Source: Rattus norvegicus
Lineage: Eukaryota; Chordata; Mammalia; Rodentia; Muridae
NCBI RefSeq assembly: GCF_036323735.1
Contig: NC_086025.1
Coordinates: forward strand, 111,798,688 to 111,862,687
Length of the DNA: 64,000 bases
Direction of reading: 5' to 3'
Each line of letters starts with the position of its first letter. The first letter of the stretch is position 1. The notes below the pieces were generated by a model. It saw only the letters and a list, made by a program, of their open reading frames with translations, was not told the origin of the DNA and searched no databases. A program made the translations under genes and the position numbers. Positions 10,139 to 21,315 of this stretch are shown piece after piece.

Positions 10139-12263
10139 CTGCAGGGAACCAGAGAGGGATCATTACAGAGGACAGCAGCTTCCCAGGATACAGATTCCAG
10201 TGGCTGTGACCTGTGCCTTTTCAGATTCACCCCGAGGACCCCCAACTCCTGCTCTGCACCTTGCAGGCACCCCTTACCCCGCCTGTGGAGGAGAGTTTCC
10301 CCCCTGACCCCAGGTTTCTACCTACCCAGGTCATCCGTCTTCCTCCCGTGCCAGTGTTCCACATCCCTCACCGACTTCTCTATCACCTCCGGCGTGTAGG
10401 AAGCCTTCATGAGGCTCTTTGTCTCTTGGGGTGGGCCTGTCAGACACCATGAAGAAATCCCCAAGTCACAAAAGGTAGGCACCTTATGCTTTATCTTGAT
10501 ATCAGTCTGCTCTGTGGGTAGTTGTGGATGACAAGGGGAGTGGGAGGGTTCAGCGTGGCCTCAATGTTTAACCTCTCCTAGCTTCAGAATCTGAACATAC
10601 AACCGGGGATAAGGTCTGTTTTCAACCTTGGGAAGAAGAAGCCCATCTTCAAACTTGGCTTCCCACAAAGTCTCAGGACAGGGACAGAGTAAAGACACGT
10701 TCTTTGTCAGGCTGTAGAATGAGTGGCCTTTAGCCCCCATTTCCAAGAGAACCCTTGTTCTCATCTAAGCAGACTAGAACCGTCCACACTGTGCACATTT
10801 TCATTGGTGGTGTGGACCCCTCAGCTCCCCTTTAAGTGAGCCTGTAGTTCTCTGGGATTTCTCTGGTTCGAAACCCCAAACTTCCCCCAAATTCCTCCCG
10901 AAAACTCAGTTTTAGTCACAGCAAGGTGTTCAGATCTCAGGCAGCAGCCACTGCGTCGATCCATTTCTGGTTGCTGTGACAAAACACCAGAGTCAGACAA
11001 CGAAAGGGAGCAAAGAATGGTTTTGGCTCACGGTTCCAGAGCTTTAGGTTCAAGGTGTCCAAGGGTGTGGGAGGAGAGGAGCTCACTATGGCAACCTGGA
11101 CACATGGAAGGTGCCACCCACATCCAGGGTAGACCCCCACCCCCATGCCCATCCCAGACACACGCTTAGTTGATGTCTCTGAGAACTTCCTCCCAGACAT
11201 ACCCAGAGGCCTGTTTACTAATCTTCTGGACCTCAGGGCCAATCAACGTGTCAAAGACAACTGCCACACTAGGCTCTACACTGACCCCACCACCCGCCGT
11301 GTGTGTGAAGATTTACCAGGACCTAAGAATGTTTCCAGATGCTCCCCCCACCTCCCCCAAGCTTGCTCATTCAATCAGACCTCCTGGGAAGCAGATGTGA
11401 CTATTGTGCCCGTTTCACTGTTGGAGCACAGGCCGAGGGAGTGTAAACCCACGGGGCTGAAGAGCTCGGTCAGGGAAGCAACATCTTTTGACTACAACAG
11501 GGTGTCCTGGGGGGGACATCACACCAGGGAGGGAAGAGAGAGATTGAAGATAGCCTTCTAGTTTTCCTGAGACTGCTCAGAGGGAACCTTATGTCCTCCA
11601 TTGAGGGTTTGTCTGCGATGTGCTTTAAAGTGTCAAAAATAACTAGAAAATGCAGAGTAACTGTGGAAAGGGACAAAAAAAAATCTGGGGAAAATAAGTA
11701 AAAGCTCATTTAAGTTTTTAAAAAGCAAATGGAAAACACAAAGAAAGAATGGATCGGCCCAAATACATCAGCAACAGAAATAAAAACTGACTTCACTCCC
11801 TGGTTACAGAGAACAGATTGTCGGAGTAAATAATTTCCAGACCTGTATTATTTAAAGCATACTTTAAAAAAAAGACACAAGGAGAGGATGAACATGAAGA
11901 TAGAAAAAGACACATCAGCCAAATGCCAGCTGGATGCAATTATAGCAAACAAAATAGCCTGTAAGTCAACAGCAGTAGGGAAAATAAAAATAATGGGGGC
12001 AGCCACTATGGCTCAGCAGGTAAAGTGCTTGCTGCCAAGTCTGTGCCCTAAGTTCAATACCCGGGACCTATCTAATGAAGCACAGATCCGGCTCTTGCAA
12101 ATTATCTTCTGACCTTCACAGGCATGCTGTCCCCACACATACCCTCATACACACTTAAAATCAGAGAGAGGGGTTGGGGATTTAGCTCAGTGGTAGAGCG
12201 CTTGCCTAGCAAGCGCAAGGCCCTGGGTTCGGTCCCCAGCTCCGAAAAAAAGAAAAGAAAAAA

Positions 12264-12322
<59 letters not shown>

Positions 12323-13527
12323 GTTCTAAGCTTGCTTCATTGCAAGCATCTGAATAGATACACCAAGATCAAGAGAGTAATTGATGAGCCTGCTACTGTG
12401 GGAAGGATTTAGCGGTTTATCATTCACTAATTAATAGATCAAGCAAAGAGTGTTAATGAAGACTGGCAGGGTTTGTGCAGAAGCCATTAACAGGCCTCTC
12501 CTATTAAGCAAACGCAGAGTCTTGAGCTGAAAGAGGATTTGCAAGCTCACGAGGACATCTGCCAGAGCAGCCATGAGCTGGGATGTGAAACAGGTCCCAC
12601 CAACATCCCAGGACCTGCAGTTCAGCAGGCTGCATTCTCTGAGGATGATGCCACCAAACTAGAAATTGCTCAGAAGGGCAAATTTGCGAGTTTGGTGTCT
12701 GTAGTTTATAGGGTTTATGGAACAGGATGAATTAGTGTTTTGGTCTGAAGCCCTCAGCCGTGATGACAGCCAAGGATCAAAGCCAGCTGCAGCACAAGGC
12801 TCTGGACAGAACTTGAAAGCGTGCCCTAGGTAAGGCTATAAAATGGTCAGAGTTGGGGCTTGGGTGGTGATGGCCAGCATCCTTTAAAAGGATTACTTTA
12901 GCTGTTTGGATTCCCCAAGGCAGAGACTTGCCCACCTCTCGCCTCTTGCCTCTCGCCTCTCAGAATAAATCTAATTAGATGGGATTGGAGTTTCCTTCAG
13001 GAGCTTTTGCACTGCCTCAGAGTCTGGTGGAAACCACAACAGGACAAAAGGCTTCCGCCTGGGCTGATGTATCACAGCACACATGGGACAAGTGTACCCC
13101 TTGTGCAGGGACCCCTACGTTTCTATAAACCAACCACAGGCAGTAGAGAGAGGTGCAACCCCAAGGCACCGGTGAGCCTTACCCCCAGGCTTTCAGAGGG
13201 TAGGGGAGACAGGAACCAACTGAAGAAGCACCAAAAACATCCCCAAACACCAACAAGGATGAGGGCATCAGGTTGACAGCAGGACATACCACAGTGCTTG
13301 GTTTCCAACCCCTGCCACACTTCAGCCCACTGCAGCAGTGACTGCAGTGCTTTAGGGCAGCACACACGCGCGCGCGCGCGCACACACACACCCCTCACCT
13401 CACCTTAGGAATGCTGGCCCTAGGGGCCGAAGCTCCTGCCAGTTCAAGTCAAAGTCAGACCCAGACTCAGGTACTTTCCCTTGCTCTGGATTCTCCATCT
13501 GTGGTAGCTGCATGATTTCCAGTTCAG

Positions 13528-13573
<46 letters not shown>

Positions 13574-16500
13574 CGTGTGTTTGTGTGTGTGTCAGTATGC
13601 ATGGGGGGCAGGTTTGTACCTGTGTCTGTTTATACTCGGAGGCCAAAGGACCACCTTGGCAAGATGTCATGAACCTTAGTGGTGGTTTGGGGGGCAGAAT
13701 GGCGTATGTTCCCAAACACCTTACAATAGCTCAGTGGCCACAGTGGAATATGATATGGATGAAAGGAGTCACCTGAGCACCTCTTGTACGTGGACACCTG
13801 AGGACGGACACCTGAGGATGGACACCTGCGGGCCCCTGGGGAAGATGGGGCTCTTGGACAGAGAAATATTCCACACAAAGGAATTAGAGAAGAATCCGTC
13901 TCGTTGCAGACGGAAGTAGACTTGAATTGGATTAAGGGCTTAAAGCAAGCCTGGGAAAGCAGACAGGATTACACCCATGACTCAGCATAGCCTGCACTCC
14001 ACTTCGCTCCTTCTGGAAGGTTCTGGATCCACAACCAGGAACCTGTTCTGCAGGCTACTCTGGTGCACTGCTTTGAAATCAGCCCTAATCCTGCTCTCAC
14101 ACCTAAGTCAATTCTTCAGCTTGCCCTGTCTGGTCAACTACTCCACCTCACACAAATGCCTGGACAACTGTGCCTAAGGCCGTGGGGTCCCAGCCCTCCT
14201 GAGCTGCCTGACACATGGTACACGGTGCCATCCAGGTGTGCAGTGCACCAGCTCAACACCTTAGATCAAATGCTCTAGGGTGGGCCTGAAAGGTCTCCCA
14301 AAGGCCCCATGTCAAATGCTTAGTCCTCCCATGGTACTGTTGGAAGATGGTTGAAACCAAGTAGGGTCAACCGAGAGATTTCAGGTCACAGGGTGCAGAG
14401 GAGGAGATAATAAGACGTTGCCTTCTTTCTCTGTTTTGCTTCTGAGTCATGAGATGAATGGCCTCCCTCCATCACACACTCCCTGCTCTGACATTCTGCC
14501 TCACTAAAACCCCAGAAGGACAAGAGGCCAATTGATAGTCACCTAGGTTACCTTCAAAACCACAGGCCCCAGTAACACTTCCCTCTATTTAGGGTTTTGA
14601 TTTGGTTTGTCCGAAAAAGGACTTTATTCTTATCACCAAGGCTAACCTGGAACTCACTAGGTAGCCCAGGCTGTCCTCAAGATCACAGTAATCCTCCTGC
14701 CTCTGCTGCCTGAGTGCTGGGATTGTAGACATGTACCTCCGCATCTAGTTAGCCTTCTTATAAGTTGATTAGCTTGGGCATTTCTCTGGCAATAACAGAA
14801 GGCTAACAAACACTTTCCTTAACTGCTGTCCCTGTGTCTACCCTACCCGGTCTTCCATCCCCCGTGTCCTTCTCCATACTGGATTGGAACAATCCTTCAT
14901 GCAGATTGAAGAAATCTACTCCCCCATCTCCCACACTACCTTAGTCTCCTACTCTACCCCGGAAAAAGACTTTCTAGGATCGATGACCCAGATTGCTCTT
15001 CTTGTCTGACTTCTCTCCCCTGCCTAGACGCAGCCACACCTCCCCTACTCCCATCAGCGAGTGCCAAGGTGAATCCCAGGAGGTGGACCTTGACAGGGAC
15101 ACTGACAGTCACATGCTGCAGGCCAAAGCCCTCGTTCTGGTGCCAGTCTCCCAGTACAGGCTACTCCTGCCTAGTTTTAAGATACCATTTACAAGCCAGT
15201 CAGTTCAGGAAAATCCAACAATGAACCCTTGTGAGCCTTGGGAGTTGGCAGAGACTGGTTCCTGCTCTCCCTTGGCACACTTCCACTGCCGAGGCTGGGT
15301 GAGGGGCTATGGCTTCCTAAGAGCAGTATTATTTTATAACCATACACAGATTTTATAGTGTTGTAGCTAAGAACTCTTCGGTGACCAATGTGGAACAGAG
15401 GAAGGTGAATCCCAGGCTGCAAAGGAGAGTTTGATCTAGCTCCCCCTGCCCCTGCCCCAAGCCAGTGACACCTCTTCTTTAGGCTCAAAGAAAGACCCAG
15501 AAAGGCTTCCACTGTGCGTCTGGTTCCTTAGGTGACAGGGACCCAAGCCAGGGAAAAGAGGTCTTGCCAGACAGACCCTGGGAGCACTGAAGACAGCTAG
15601 AGGGAGGAGGGCCAGTTAAAGTGGACTCTGGTCAGGGAGGCTGAGCTGAAGAGGGTGCAGAGAGGAGCCCCTGCACACTCGATGTGTACCTCAACCCCTG
15701 TCATGCAGAAAAGACCTGGGAATCCTGTTACCCACTAGGGACCGCCATTGTGAGCCCTGCTTCTCATCACATGACTGAGAGGTCTTAAGCTCTTGCCTGC
15801 AAGCCCAGCTGTGACACGAAGCACATGGCACCCATGAGCCAAACAGGACTGGACAAGGCCAAGTTATCCTTCTAGAAATGGGCACCCCTCTATCCCACCT
15901 TCTCCCCAGGCGATGTCACCATCAGGCTCTAGGGAAGAAAGAAACAAATGGCCTGTCACCCTCCTGTCCTGGAGCCCTGCTCGTGGACAAGTAAGAGACA
16001 GAGGTCCAGGAACGTGAGGGCTCCTGTTCATAGTCGTCCCCAGCCACTAATGAGTGACCAAGCTGACCTTTGAACCCAAGAAACCTGCTATTGTCACTGT
16101 CAGCAAAGGTGTCAGGTCTGGAGTCCCTGGGCCTCCCGCTTGCAGACTAGAAAACCATAGGTGTCCAGTGTGGGAGGGCCTCACTGTCACCTGCATAGCA
16201 AAATCAGGTGCCAGGGACTAGATCCTGGTATTCTCAAAGGACACTGCAGCATGGAGGGTACCTTGGGTGCTTATATTGTGGATGTCTGTAGGGCTGTGCC
16301 TTTGGGCCTTAAGATCCAAACACCCCAAAGACCTCTGATCCCCAATGTCCTAGGGACCAAGCAGGCTTACAGCCCCAGCCTTGCCTTTTAATCTGACCTT
16401 GAAACAAGTTGGACCGCATGTTGTAGCCCAGGTCATAGTAGTCTGAGAAAATGGAGGAGACTTGCATAGGGCTCTCGGTCCTGCTAGGCCATGAGCTTGA

Positions 16501-19500
16501 CCTCTTCTGGCCCTCAAAGATTTCACCAATGGCCTGCAGAGCCTGGAGGCAAGGAAGAGACAAGAGACCAGCAAGGTAAATGAGTGACTTCTCCTCCTAC
16601 CCTGCCTTCCTCTCCGCAGGCTGCACCACCACCACCACCACCACCACCCCCCCCCGAAGGGCAAGTTCTACACCTCCCCCATCCAGTCTCTCCTCCCGGT
16701 AGGCAAAAGAGAGACAGCAATGATCCTATACACGTTGAGCTCTTACTGTGTACACATCAGAAAGAGGCTCTTTGTAAACCGAGCCTGTCCCCACCATTGT
16801 AGAAATAAGGAAACGGAACTTCAAGAGGCCAGACTTCCCCAGTTTAATATGGTTGATGAACCCCAGAGCCCCAACTTGCTGCCCTAATACTAAGGTATCC
16901 CACAAAGCAAACTTTTTAGTTTACACTGAGACCAACTTCTTTCTCATACCAAGAAGGAAACTGAGACCCACAAGGTCAAGTCTGGGCCTGTGGGGCAGGA
17001 AACCTGAGTATGAGATCAGTTCTGACCATAGAGCTGCTCTTGACTTGGGCAGGGCTTGGAAACCTCTAGGCTCCTGTTTTCCTAGTTGTAAAACATGGGT
17101 AGAAGGCAGACCCAAGAGCCTTGAAACTAACAGGTCTCAACAGACACCACTTTCTAACAGTATAAGGCCCTTTGTACGAATGGGTTTTGAGTCCTAATTA
17201 AACGTTTCTAAGACAACCTTCCTTCACGTGTAGTCTCCCGAGTCCCTAGCTTTGTCACCTGATCCTCAGAGATCAGTTGGTCCACCATCTTGCTCCCAAA
17301 TTTGTGGCGGATGTTTTCAGGAATGGCGGTGTCCTTCTTGCCCAGAGGCAGTGTCCTCTGCTCTGAGGACCTGGAGTCCTGGCCTTCCGGCCCAAGACAT
17401 GCCTCTCGGAAGGTCTCCCTGGCATCTCTGGAGCTGGATCTGGATGCTCCCTTCTTCAGGTCCTCAGGATGTGAGTTCATAGCCAGAGAAGTCCTGCAGA
17501 TAGGAGTTGGTGGCAGAGGTGGGGTCTCCAGGTGGCTCTGGCCCAGAGGGCCGCCTAAAGGGCTCTGGGAGAGTCTTGGATGGTCCTTAAATTTGGAGCT
17601 GTCCAAGGAGCTACGGGCAGCTCTGCAGGAGTCCATGTCCTGCTGGCCCTCCATGTTGTTCGGGTGGGTCCTTGTCAAAGTGGTTGTACCTGGGCAGGGG
17701 GGTAAGATGGATGGTGAGAGGTGGGAGGTTCAAGATGGGGGTGAGGAGCAGATGAGGGGAGGTGACAGCTGGACCGATGGGAGGGAAGTAGACAAAAACC
17801 AGAGAACCAGAGCCAGACAACAGGTCAGTACAGAAGTCACAAGACCCCAAGGCAAGGCAAGAAAGCAGGGGGGACAAAGGGATGTCAGTGGGCAGACCTC
17901 CACAGCTCAGTTGTTGTCCCCATAAGGCTGTGACCAAAGGGGCTGTGACCCAGGCTTGTTCAGCCTTCATTAGGCCAACTGCATGGCCTTGAGCAAGTGA
18001 TCCAGCCTCTCTGAGCTTTAATGTCCCCTAGCACACTTGGATCAGCTTCCTTGCTCACTTTGAGCCGCAACAAACCCTAAGATGAATCCAGCAGGCATAG
18101 GGGTGGCAGGGGTGGCTCTTGGCTTGGCCAGATTTCAGATTGGCAAAGTGCCAGAATGGGCTCTTTGCTCCCCATTCCCATGTCTTCTGCCTTCCCTTCC
18201 AGCCACCTTCCTGGATCTCGGGGCTTCCTTTCCCATTCCCATTTGTATCACCCCAAAACTCTGCCCTCAGCTTATGTCCCTCCACTCCTGTCATCCCTGG
18301 TTCAGATAAGGGACGGATGCCTCAGTCCCTGATCACCCTGAGGCACTTCACCTCTCAGGGTCACCCAAGCTGGTCTACTACCTGTTGAGGCTATCCCTTT
18401 CTTTTTATAAATTTTTATATTTTTTAAACTTTATTTTTATTTTTATGTATAAGGGTGGTCTCCCTGCACCTAAGTCCAGGCACCAAGTGCCCACAGAGGT
18501 CAGAAGAGAGCGTTGGATTCCCAGAGACTGGAGTCACAGACAGTTGTGAGCCACCATGAGGTTACTGGGAATCGAACCTGGTGGGTCTTCTGGAAGAACA
18601 ACTATGGCTCTTGACAGGAGAGTCCTCTTTCCACCATCCACCACCCTTCTGTTTTGAAAGTCAAATCAGATTTCTTACACACGCACACGCACACCTCCTG
18701 TCACCAACCCCATCTGGCTAGGCCAGTTCTCTGCTCAACACTATACACAGTCCATTTTCACAGCCCTGGATGTCCCCTTTCTACCTCAGCCGTAAGCTCC
18801 ACAATGCCTCCTTCCGCCCAGTAGATAAGGGAAGAGGATCGCACAGGTGAGGTCCATGAAGGAGGCCAGTTTCCAGCCTTCTGCCACACCCCACAATCCC
18901 CAGAACTTTTGAGTCCCTCAGTAAAGGAGAAGACAGATGGCTGCACAATATCAGACCCCAAAGAGTAACAACACCTCATGCAAGCCAAGACATCAGCCTT
19001 CTCTCTGCTGACTGTAGGCTGCACTGATGACCCTGGATTTGGCTAACCAAGAGTGTTTTCTCTAAGCAATATGGCGGTGTGTATTCCAGTACATGTGCTG
19101 TGCATGAGAGTCCCTCGTGGTCCTCACAGTCTAACCCCATTCTCAGCCCCAGGAGCCAGTTTGATCAGCTTGCCCCTAAATATTCCAGAAGACTCTTCCA
19201 GTCTACAACAGCGTGTTTTGCTTTTGGGTGTAAATGAAATCCAACTTCATGCTGCATTCTAACTTGCTTAAAATACACCCTTGCACCTCAGAGTCCAACC
19301 CACACCATTGGTATGGAGGGAATGTCCCTTCCTACTTCACAGACGCCGGCTGCTGCCCCACTGCTTGGTGGCCACCAGTCAGGTTTTAAAACAGGCTGGT
19401 GCAAGCATCGGGCTTCACAGCTGTGACTTTCTTGCCCTGTTGAAAGCCCCTGCCTCAGGGATCATGAGGGGTAGTGCCAGAACCCCCGGCTCCACTGGAA

Positions 19501-21276
19501 GTGGTGTGGGTGCTTCACCAGGGAGAGGGTGCAGAGAAAAGTGGGATCTCTTTCCATTTCTCCCCACTTCTGCCTGCCTCTCTAACCCCACTCTTTGTCC
19601 CCATCTGCTTCCATCCACAAATCCAAAGGGAGAGATTGTCTCCTGGAACCAGATGGCCCTCCTCTCCTAAGTTCTGCCCAAAGCAGCAGACAGTCAAGCA
19701 GTGGGGCTTCCGGAGCCAAGTAGGGCTTCTAGAATATAAGCCAAGGTAGGAAGAACAGAATACACAGCACCTGCCTGGTCAGTGGAAGTGTCACCTCCCC
19801 CTAGGAAGACAATGTCTGTGCAGGAGCAAACTCACACTCCTTCCTGACCCAAGGTTTAGTGATGCCATGTCCCCAGCCTGCCCTCCTGGCTGCCTCATCT
19901 GTTGAGCTATTATGAAGTAACAATAGCACCCTAGTCTTCTGCCAGCCTTCAGGGTTGGTAGCACCTCTGGCCTGGGTATGTCCTGGGTTCTTGGGCTCAT
20001 AGAGCAAAGATCATTACCTTTGTCCTTTGGGCACCCAGAAATGTTGAGGGTGGTGGTGTTATTCCTTGGGGTCTGATATTGTGTGGATGGGATGGGATGA
20101 GATGGATGGTTGGGTAGGTGGGTGGATGGATAGATGGATGGAATGGGTGGATAGATGGGTGGGTGGATGGGTGGGTGGGTGGGTGCGTGGATGGATGGAT
20201 GGATGGATGAGTGGGTGGATGAGTGGGTGGATGAGTGGGTGGGTGGATGGATGGATGAGCTGTTGGTTGGGTGGATAGGTGGATAGATGGATGGGATGAT
20301 GGATGGATGGGTGGGTGGATGGAGGATGGATGGATGGATGGATGGATGGATGGGTGGTTGGGTGGATAGATGAGCTGTTGGTTGGGTGGATAGGTGGATA
20401 GATGGATGGGATGATGGATAGATGGCTGGGTGGGTGGGTGGATGGGTGGGTGGATGGATGGGATGATGGATGGGAGGATGGGTGGATGGATGGATTCATC
20501 TGGCCTTCTAAAATCTCATTGTATCTCTGATCATCCATTTCCCAGCCAAGTGAGCAAATTAAGTAAGCCCCACTTTGTTTACTAATGTGAACATGGAAGG
20601 ACCATGAACCTTGTTTTCTGGCTTTGGCCTTTTTTATCAAAATGCCCCTCACACTCACTAAAACAGATTCTTGAGTCAGAATTCCCAGGACAGGCTTAGA
20701 AACCGAGGGCTTAAAATAGCTCTTGGGGTGACTCCGGTCACTGGGAAGCTTGTAGCAGGATACCCTGATGCTCCCTACTGTACTTGCCATCCTCATTTGC
20801 CCTGGGGAACATTCCCAGAGCTGACCTGACTCAGTCACACCTAAGACTCCTTTCCCCTTCCAGGTCTGCCATCTCTTGTACCCAGTACCCAGAGCACAGA
20901 TGCACACCCGCTCTGACACCAACCCCAACCCATAGGCCAATCCAGATGGGGCTCCATCAGCCCTAATGAACCAACCCTGCCCTATATTCCCATAGCCCTG
21001 CACTTTAGGTGCACAGAGGTCTCTCCAACAACTCAAGCTTAACCAGAGACCAGGACTGCATTAAGTTAGAGCTTCCAGATCTGGCAGACGAAAGGCTCAG
21101 CAGCTCCCTCCACTTCTGTGCTCAGAGTAACCTGGGCAGGTCAGCCCATGCCATCTAGAGACCTCGGCAAGACTGAGGGAAAGATGAGGTGAGCACCCTA
21201 ACCCCCACTCCAAGAAGCCAGTCTGTTCAGGTAGTGTACACATCCTTGTCCTACCTTCTCGGCGGCTCAGCTCCAT
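10047..21276 (-). CDS. Tex33: Tex33 / Cimip4 (ciliary microtubule inner protein 4), five coding exons
   Basis: CDS = complement(join(10047..10138, 10326..10436, 16398..16542, 17259..17689, 21255..21276)), 801 nt, 266 aa. All four introns are GT-AG and every junction keeps phase. The N-terminus reads MELSRREGTTTLTRTHPNN. A disordered Ser/Pro/Arg-rich half follows, then a conserved C-terminal half with IPENIRHKFGSKMVDQL, FSDYYDLGYNMRSNLF, YTPEVIEKSVRDVEHWHGRK and a basic tail ending in ERSRSKGK. The family (human TEX33, about 280 aa from memory) is testis-enriched and is regarded as a microtubule inner protein of sperm and ciliary doublets. There is no signal peptide or membrane segment. The 3' UTR is very short. 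Identification rests on recalled family sequence and on synteny next to Tst. The start is chosen to match the human N-terminus. Confidence 0.88.
10326..10436 (-). CDS. Tex33: Tex33 coding exon 4
   Basis: This 111-nt exon is bounded by acceptor CAG (10439-10437) and donor GT (10325-10324), phase 1 at both ends. It encodes PPQETKSLMKASYTPEVIEK and continues SVRDVEHWHGRKTDDLG. This is the most conserved Tex33 segment that I recall. Confidence 0.9.
10958..11480 (-). repeat. Rodent interspersed repeat, antisense, partial
   Basis: It begins 'ccatttctggttgctgtgac' with 'aaaacaccagagtcag' and 'ttttggctcacggttcc', matching the reverse orientation of the family seen at 22154-22545. The right boundary is uncertain. 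Confidence 0.6.
12001..12165 (+). repeat. B3/B2-type SINE
   Basis: It contains 'actatggctcagcaggtaaagtgcttgctgccaag', 'cctaagttcaatacccggga' and 'cttctgaccttcacaggcatgctg', the typical tRNA-derived head and body of a rodent B3 element. An ID element and (GA)n follow directly. Confidence 0.8.
12171..12264 (+). mobile_element. ID SINE (BC1-derived), with target-site duplication
   Basis: A complete ID core starts GGGTTGGGGATTTAGCTCAG, has the A-box region GTGGTAGAGCGCTTGCC and the B-box GGTTCGGTCCCCAGCTCC, and ends in an A-rich tail with two G interruptions. The flank 'aaaatcagagagag' (12157-12170) is repeated after the tail (from about 12261), so it is a target-site duplication. ID elements are retrotransposed by LINE-1 machinery and are abundant in rat. 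Confidence 0.96.
12266..12319. repeat. (GA)n microsatellite
   Basis: About 27 uninterrupted GA units directly after the ID tail. The ID target site itself contains GAGAGAG, so insertion landed at the edge of a pre-existing GA run. Confidence 0.95.
13361..13391. repeat. (CA)n(CG)n(CA)n alternating tract
   Basis: Thirty-one bases strictly alternate pyrimidine and purine: CACACA, then about seven CG dinucleotides, then CACACACACA. Such tracts are classic left-handed (Z) DNA formers. Confidence 0.93.
13528..13572. repeat. (GTCT)n microsatellite
   Basis: About eleven uninterrupted GTCT units. Confidence 0.95.
14618..14752 (-). repeat. B1 SINE, antisense
   Basis: The plus strand carries 'aacctggaactcactaggtagcccaggctgtcctcaa', 'ctcctgcctctgctgcctgagtgctgggattgtag', the reverse complement of a B1 element. 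Confidence 0.88.
16398..16542 (-). CDS. Tex33: Tex33 coding exon 3
   Basis: A 145-nt exon between acceptor CCAG (ending at 16543) and donor GT (16397-16396). It starts in phase 0 with ALQAIGEIFEGQKRSSSWPS and ends MRSNLFQ-G in phase 1. A second AG nine bases downstream (after GCTCTGCAG) is a possible alternative acceptor that would drop ALQ. Confidence 0.9.
16624..16655. repeat. (CCA)n microsatellite plus C-run
   Basis: About eight CAC/CCA units followed by nine C bases, inside the Tex33 intron. Confidence 0.9.
16786..16838 (-). repeat. MIR-like SINE 3' fragment, antisense
   Basis: The 'accattgtagaaataaggaaacggaacttcaagaggcc' pattern resembles the reverse complement of the MIR 3' end (CCTCAGTTTCC-type). 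Confidence 0.45.
17259..17689 (-). CDS. Tex33: Tex33 coding exon 2 (largest)
   Basis: A 431-nt exon between acceptor CCCAG (17692-17690) and donor CAG|GTGAC (donor at 17258-17257). It enters in phase 1 with TTTLTRTHPNNMEGQQDMDS and leaves in phase 0 after QLISEDQ. It carries most of the low-complexity, polar N-terminal half. An internal ATG at 17678 would give a shorter protein if exon 1 were skipped. Confidence 0.88.
17955..18037 (+). repeat. MIR-like SINE fragment
   Basis: It reads 'gcatggccttgagcaagtg' and then 'cagcctctctgagctttaatg', typical of the conserved MIR 3' half (CTTGGGCAAGT..CTCTGAGCCTCAGTTT). Confidence 0.65.
18412..18640 (-). repeat. B3/B2-type SINE, antisense
   Basis: A T-rich start, then 'cccacagaggtcagaagagagcgttggattccc', 'gtgagccaccatgaggttactgggaatcgaacctggtgg' and 'aagaacaactatggctcttg', the reverse complement of a rodent B3/B2 SINE. 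Confidence 0.88.
20084..20494. repeat. GGAT/GGTG minisatellite
   Basis: About 410 bases are built from GGATGGAT, GGGTGGGT and GATGGGATGATGG units on the plus strand, with a longer unit near GAGCTGTTGGTTGGGTGGATAG seen twice (20256 and 20368). It lies in Tex33 intron 1, so the Tex33 pre-mRNA would carry the C-rich complement. The minus strand has a long open frame through it reading His-Pro-Ser-Ile repeats; see rejected items. Confidence 0.95.
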
Positions 21277-21315
21277 TGACTCTGGCTCTGGGACCCGTAA
21301 TGTCTGAGCTTGACC
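21255..21315 (-). CDS. Tex33: Tex33 first coding exon with 5' UTR
   Basis: The ATG is at 21276-21274 and the exon encodes MELSRRE plus the first base of Gly, ending at donor GAAG|GTAGG (GT at 21254-21253). A candidate acceptor (TTTGTCTGCAG, ending at 21316) would start this exon at 21315 and imply a separate upstream non-coding exon that I cannot locate. If that acceptor is not used, the exon extends further left on the minus strand. Confidence 0.75.

Larger units (their letters stand above)
10437..16397. other. Tex33 intron between exons 3 and 4
   Basis: A 5.96-kb intron. It holds the repeats listed at 10958, 12001, 12171, 12266, 13361, 13528 and 14618. The remaining parts (11720-11990, 12320-13350, 13580-14600, 14760-16390) contain no exon I can support. 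The open frames near 12539-12730 and 14993-15358 look like chance. Confidence 0.7.
17690..21254. other. Tex33 intron 1
   Basis: A 3.57-kb intron. It carries a MIR-like fragment (17955), a B3 SINE (18412) and the GGAT minisatellite (20084-20494). The rest (18650-20080 and 20500-21250) shows no exon I can support. Confidence 0.7.

Noticed and set aside
12171..12240. tRNA-like gene with A and B boxes (also at 25937 and 26265)
   Set aside because: These are ID SINEs with A-tails and target-site duplications, not tRNA genes.
12539..12730. 63-codon plus-strand frame that looks non-repetitive
   Set aside because: It lies inside a Tex33 intron on the opposite strand, has no recognisable domain, and its listed first codon is not ATG.
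20059..21036. A 325-codon minus-strand open frame rich in His-Pro-Ser-Ile repeats
   Set aside because: Its repetitive part is the translation of the GGAT/GGTG minisatellite and the rest is intron sequence of Tex33 with no known domain. Openness follows from base composition.
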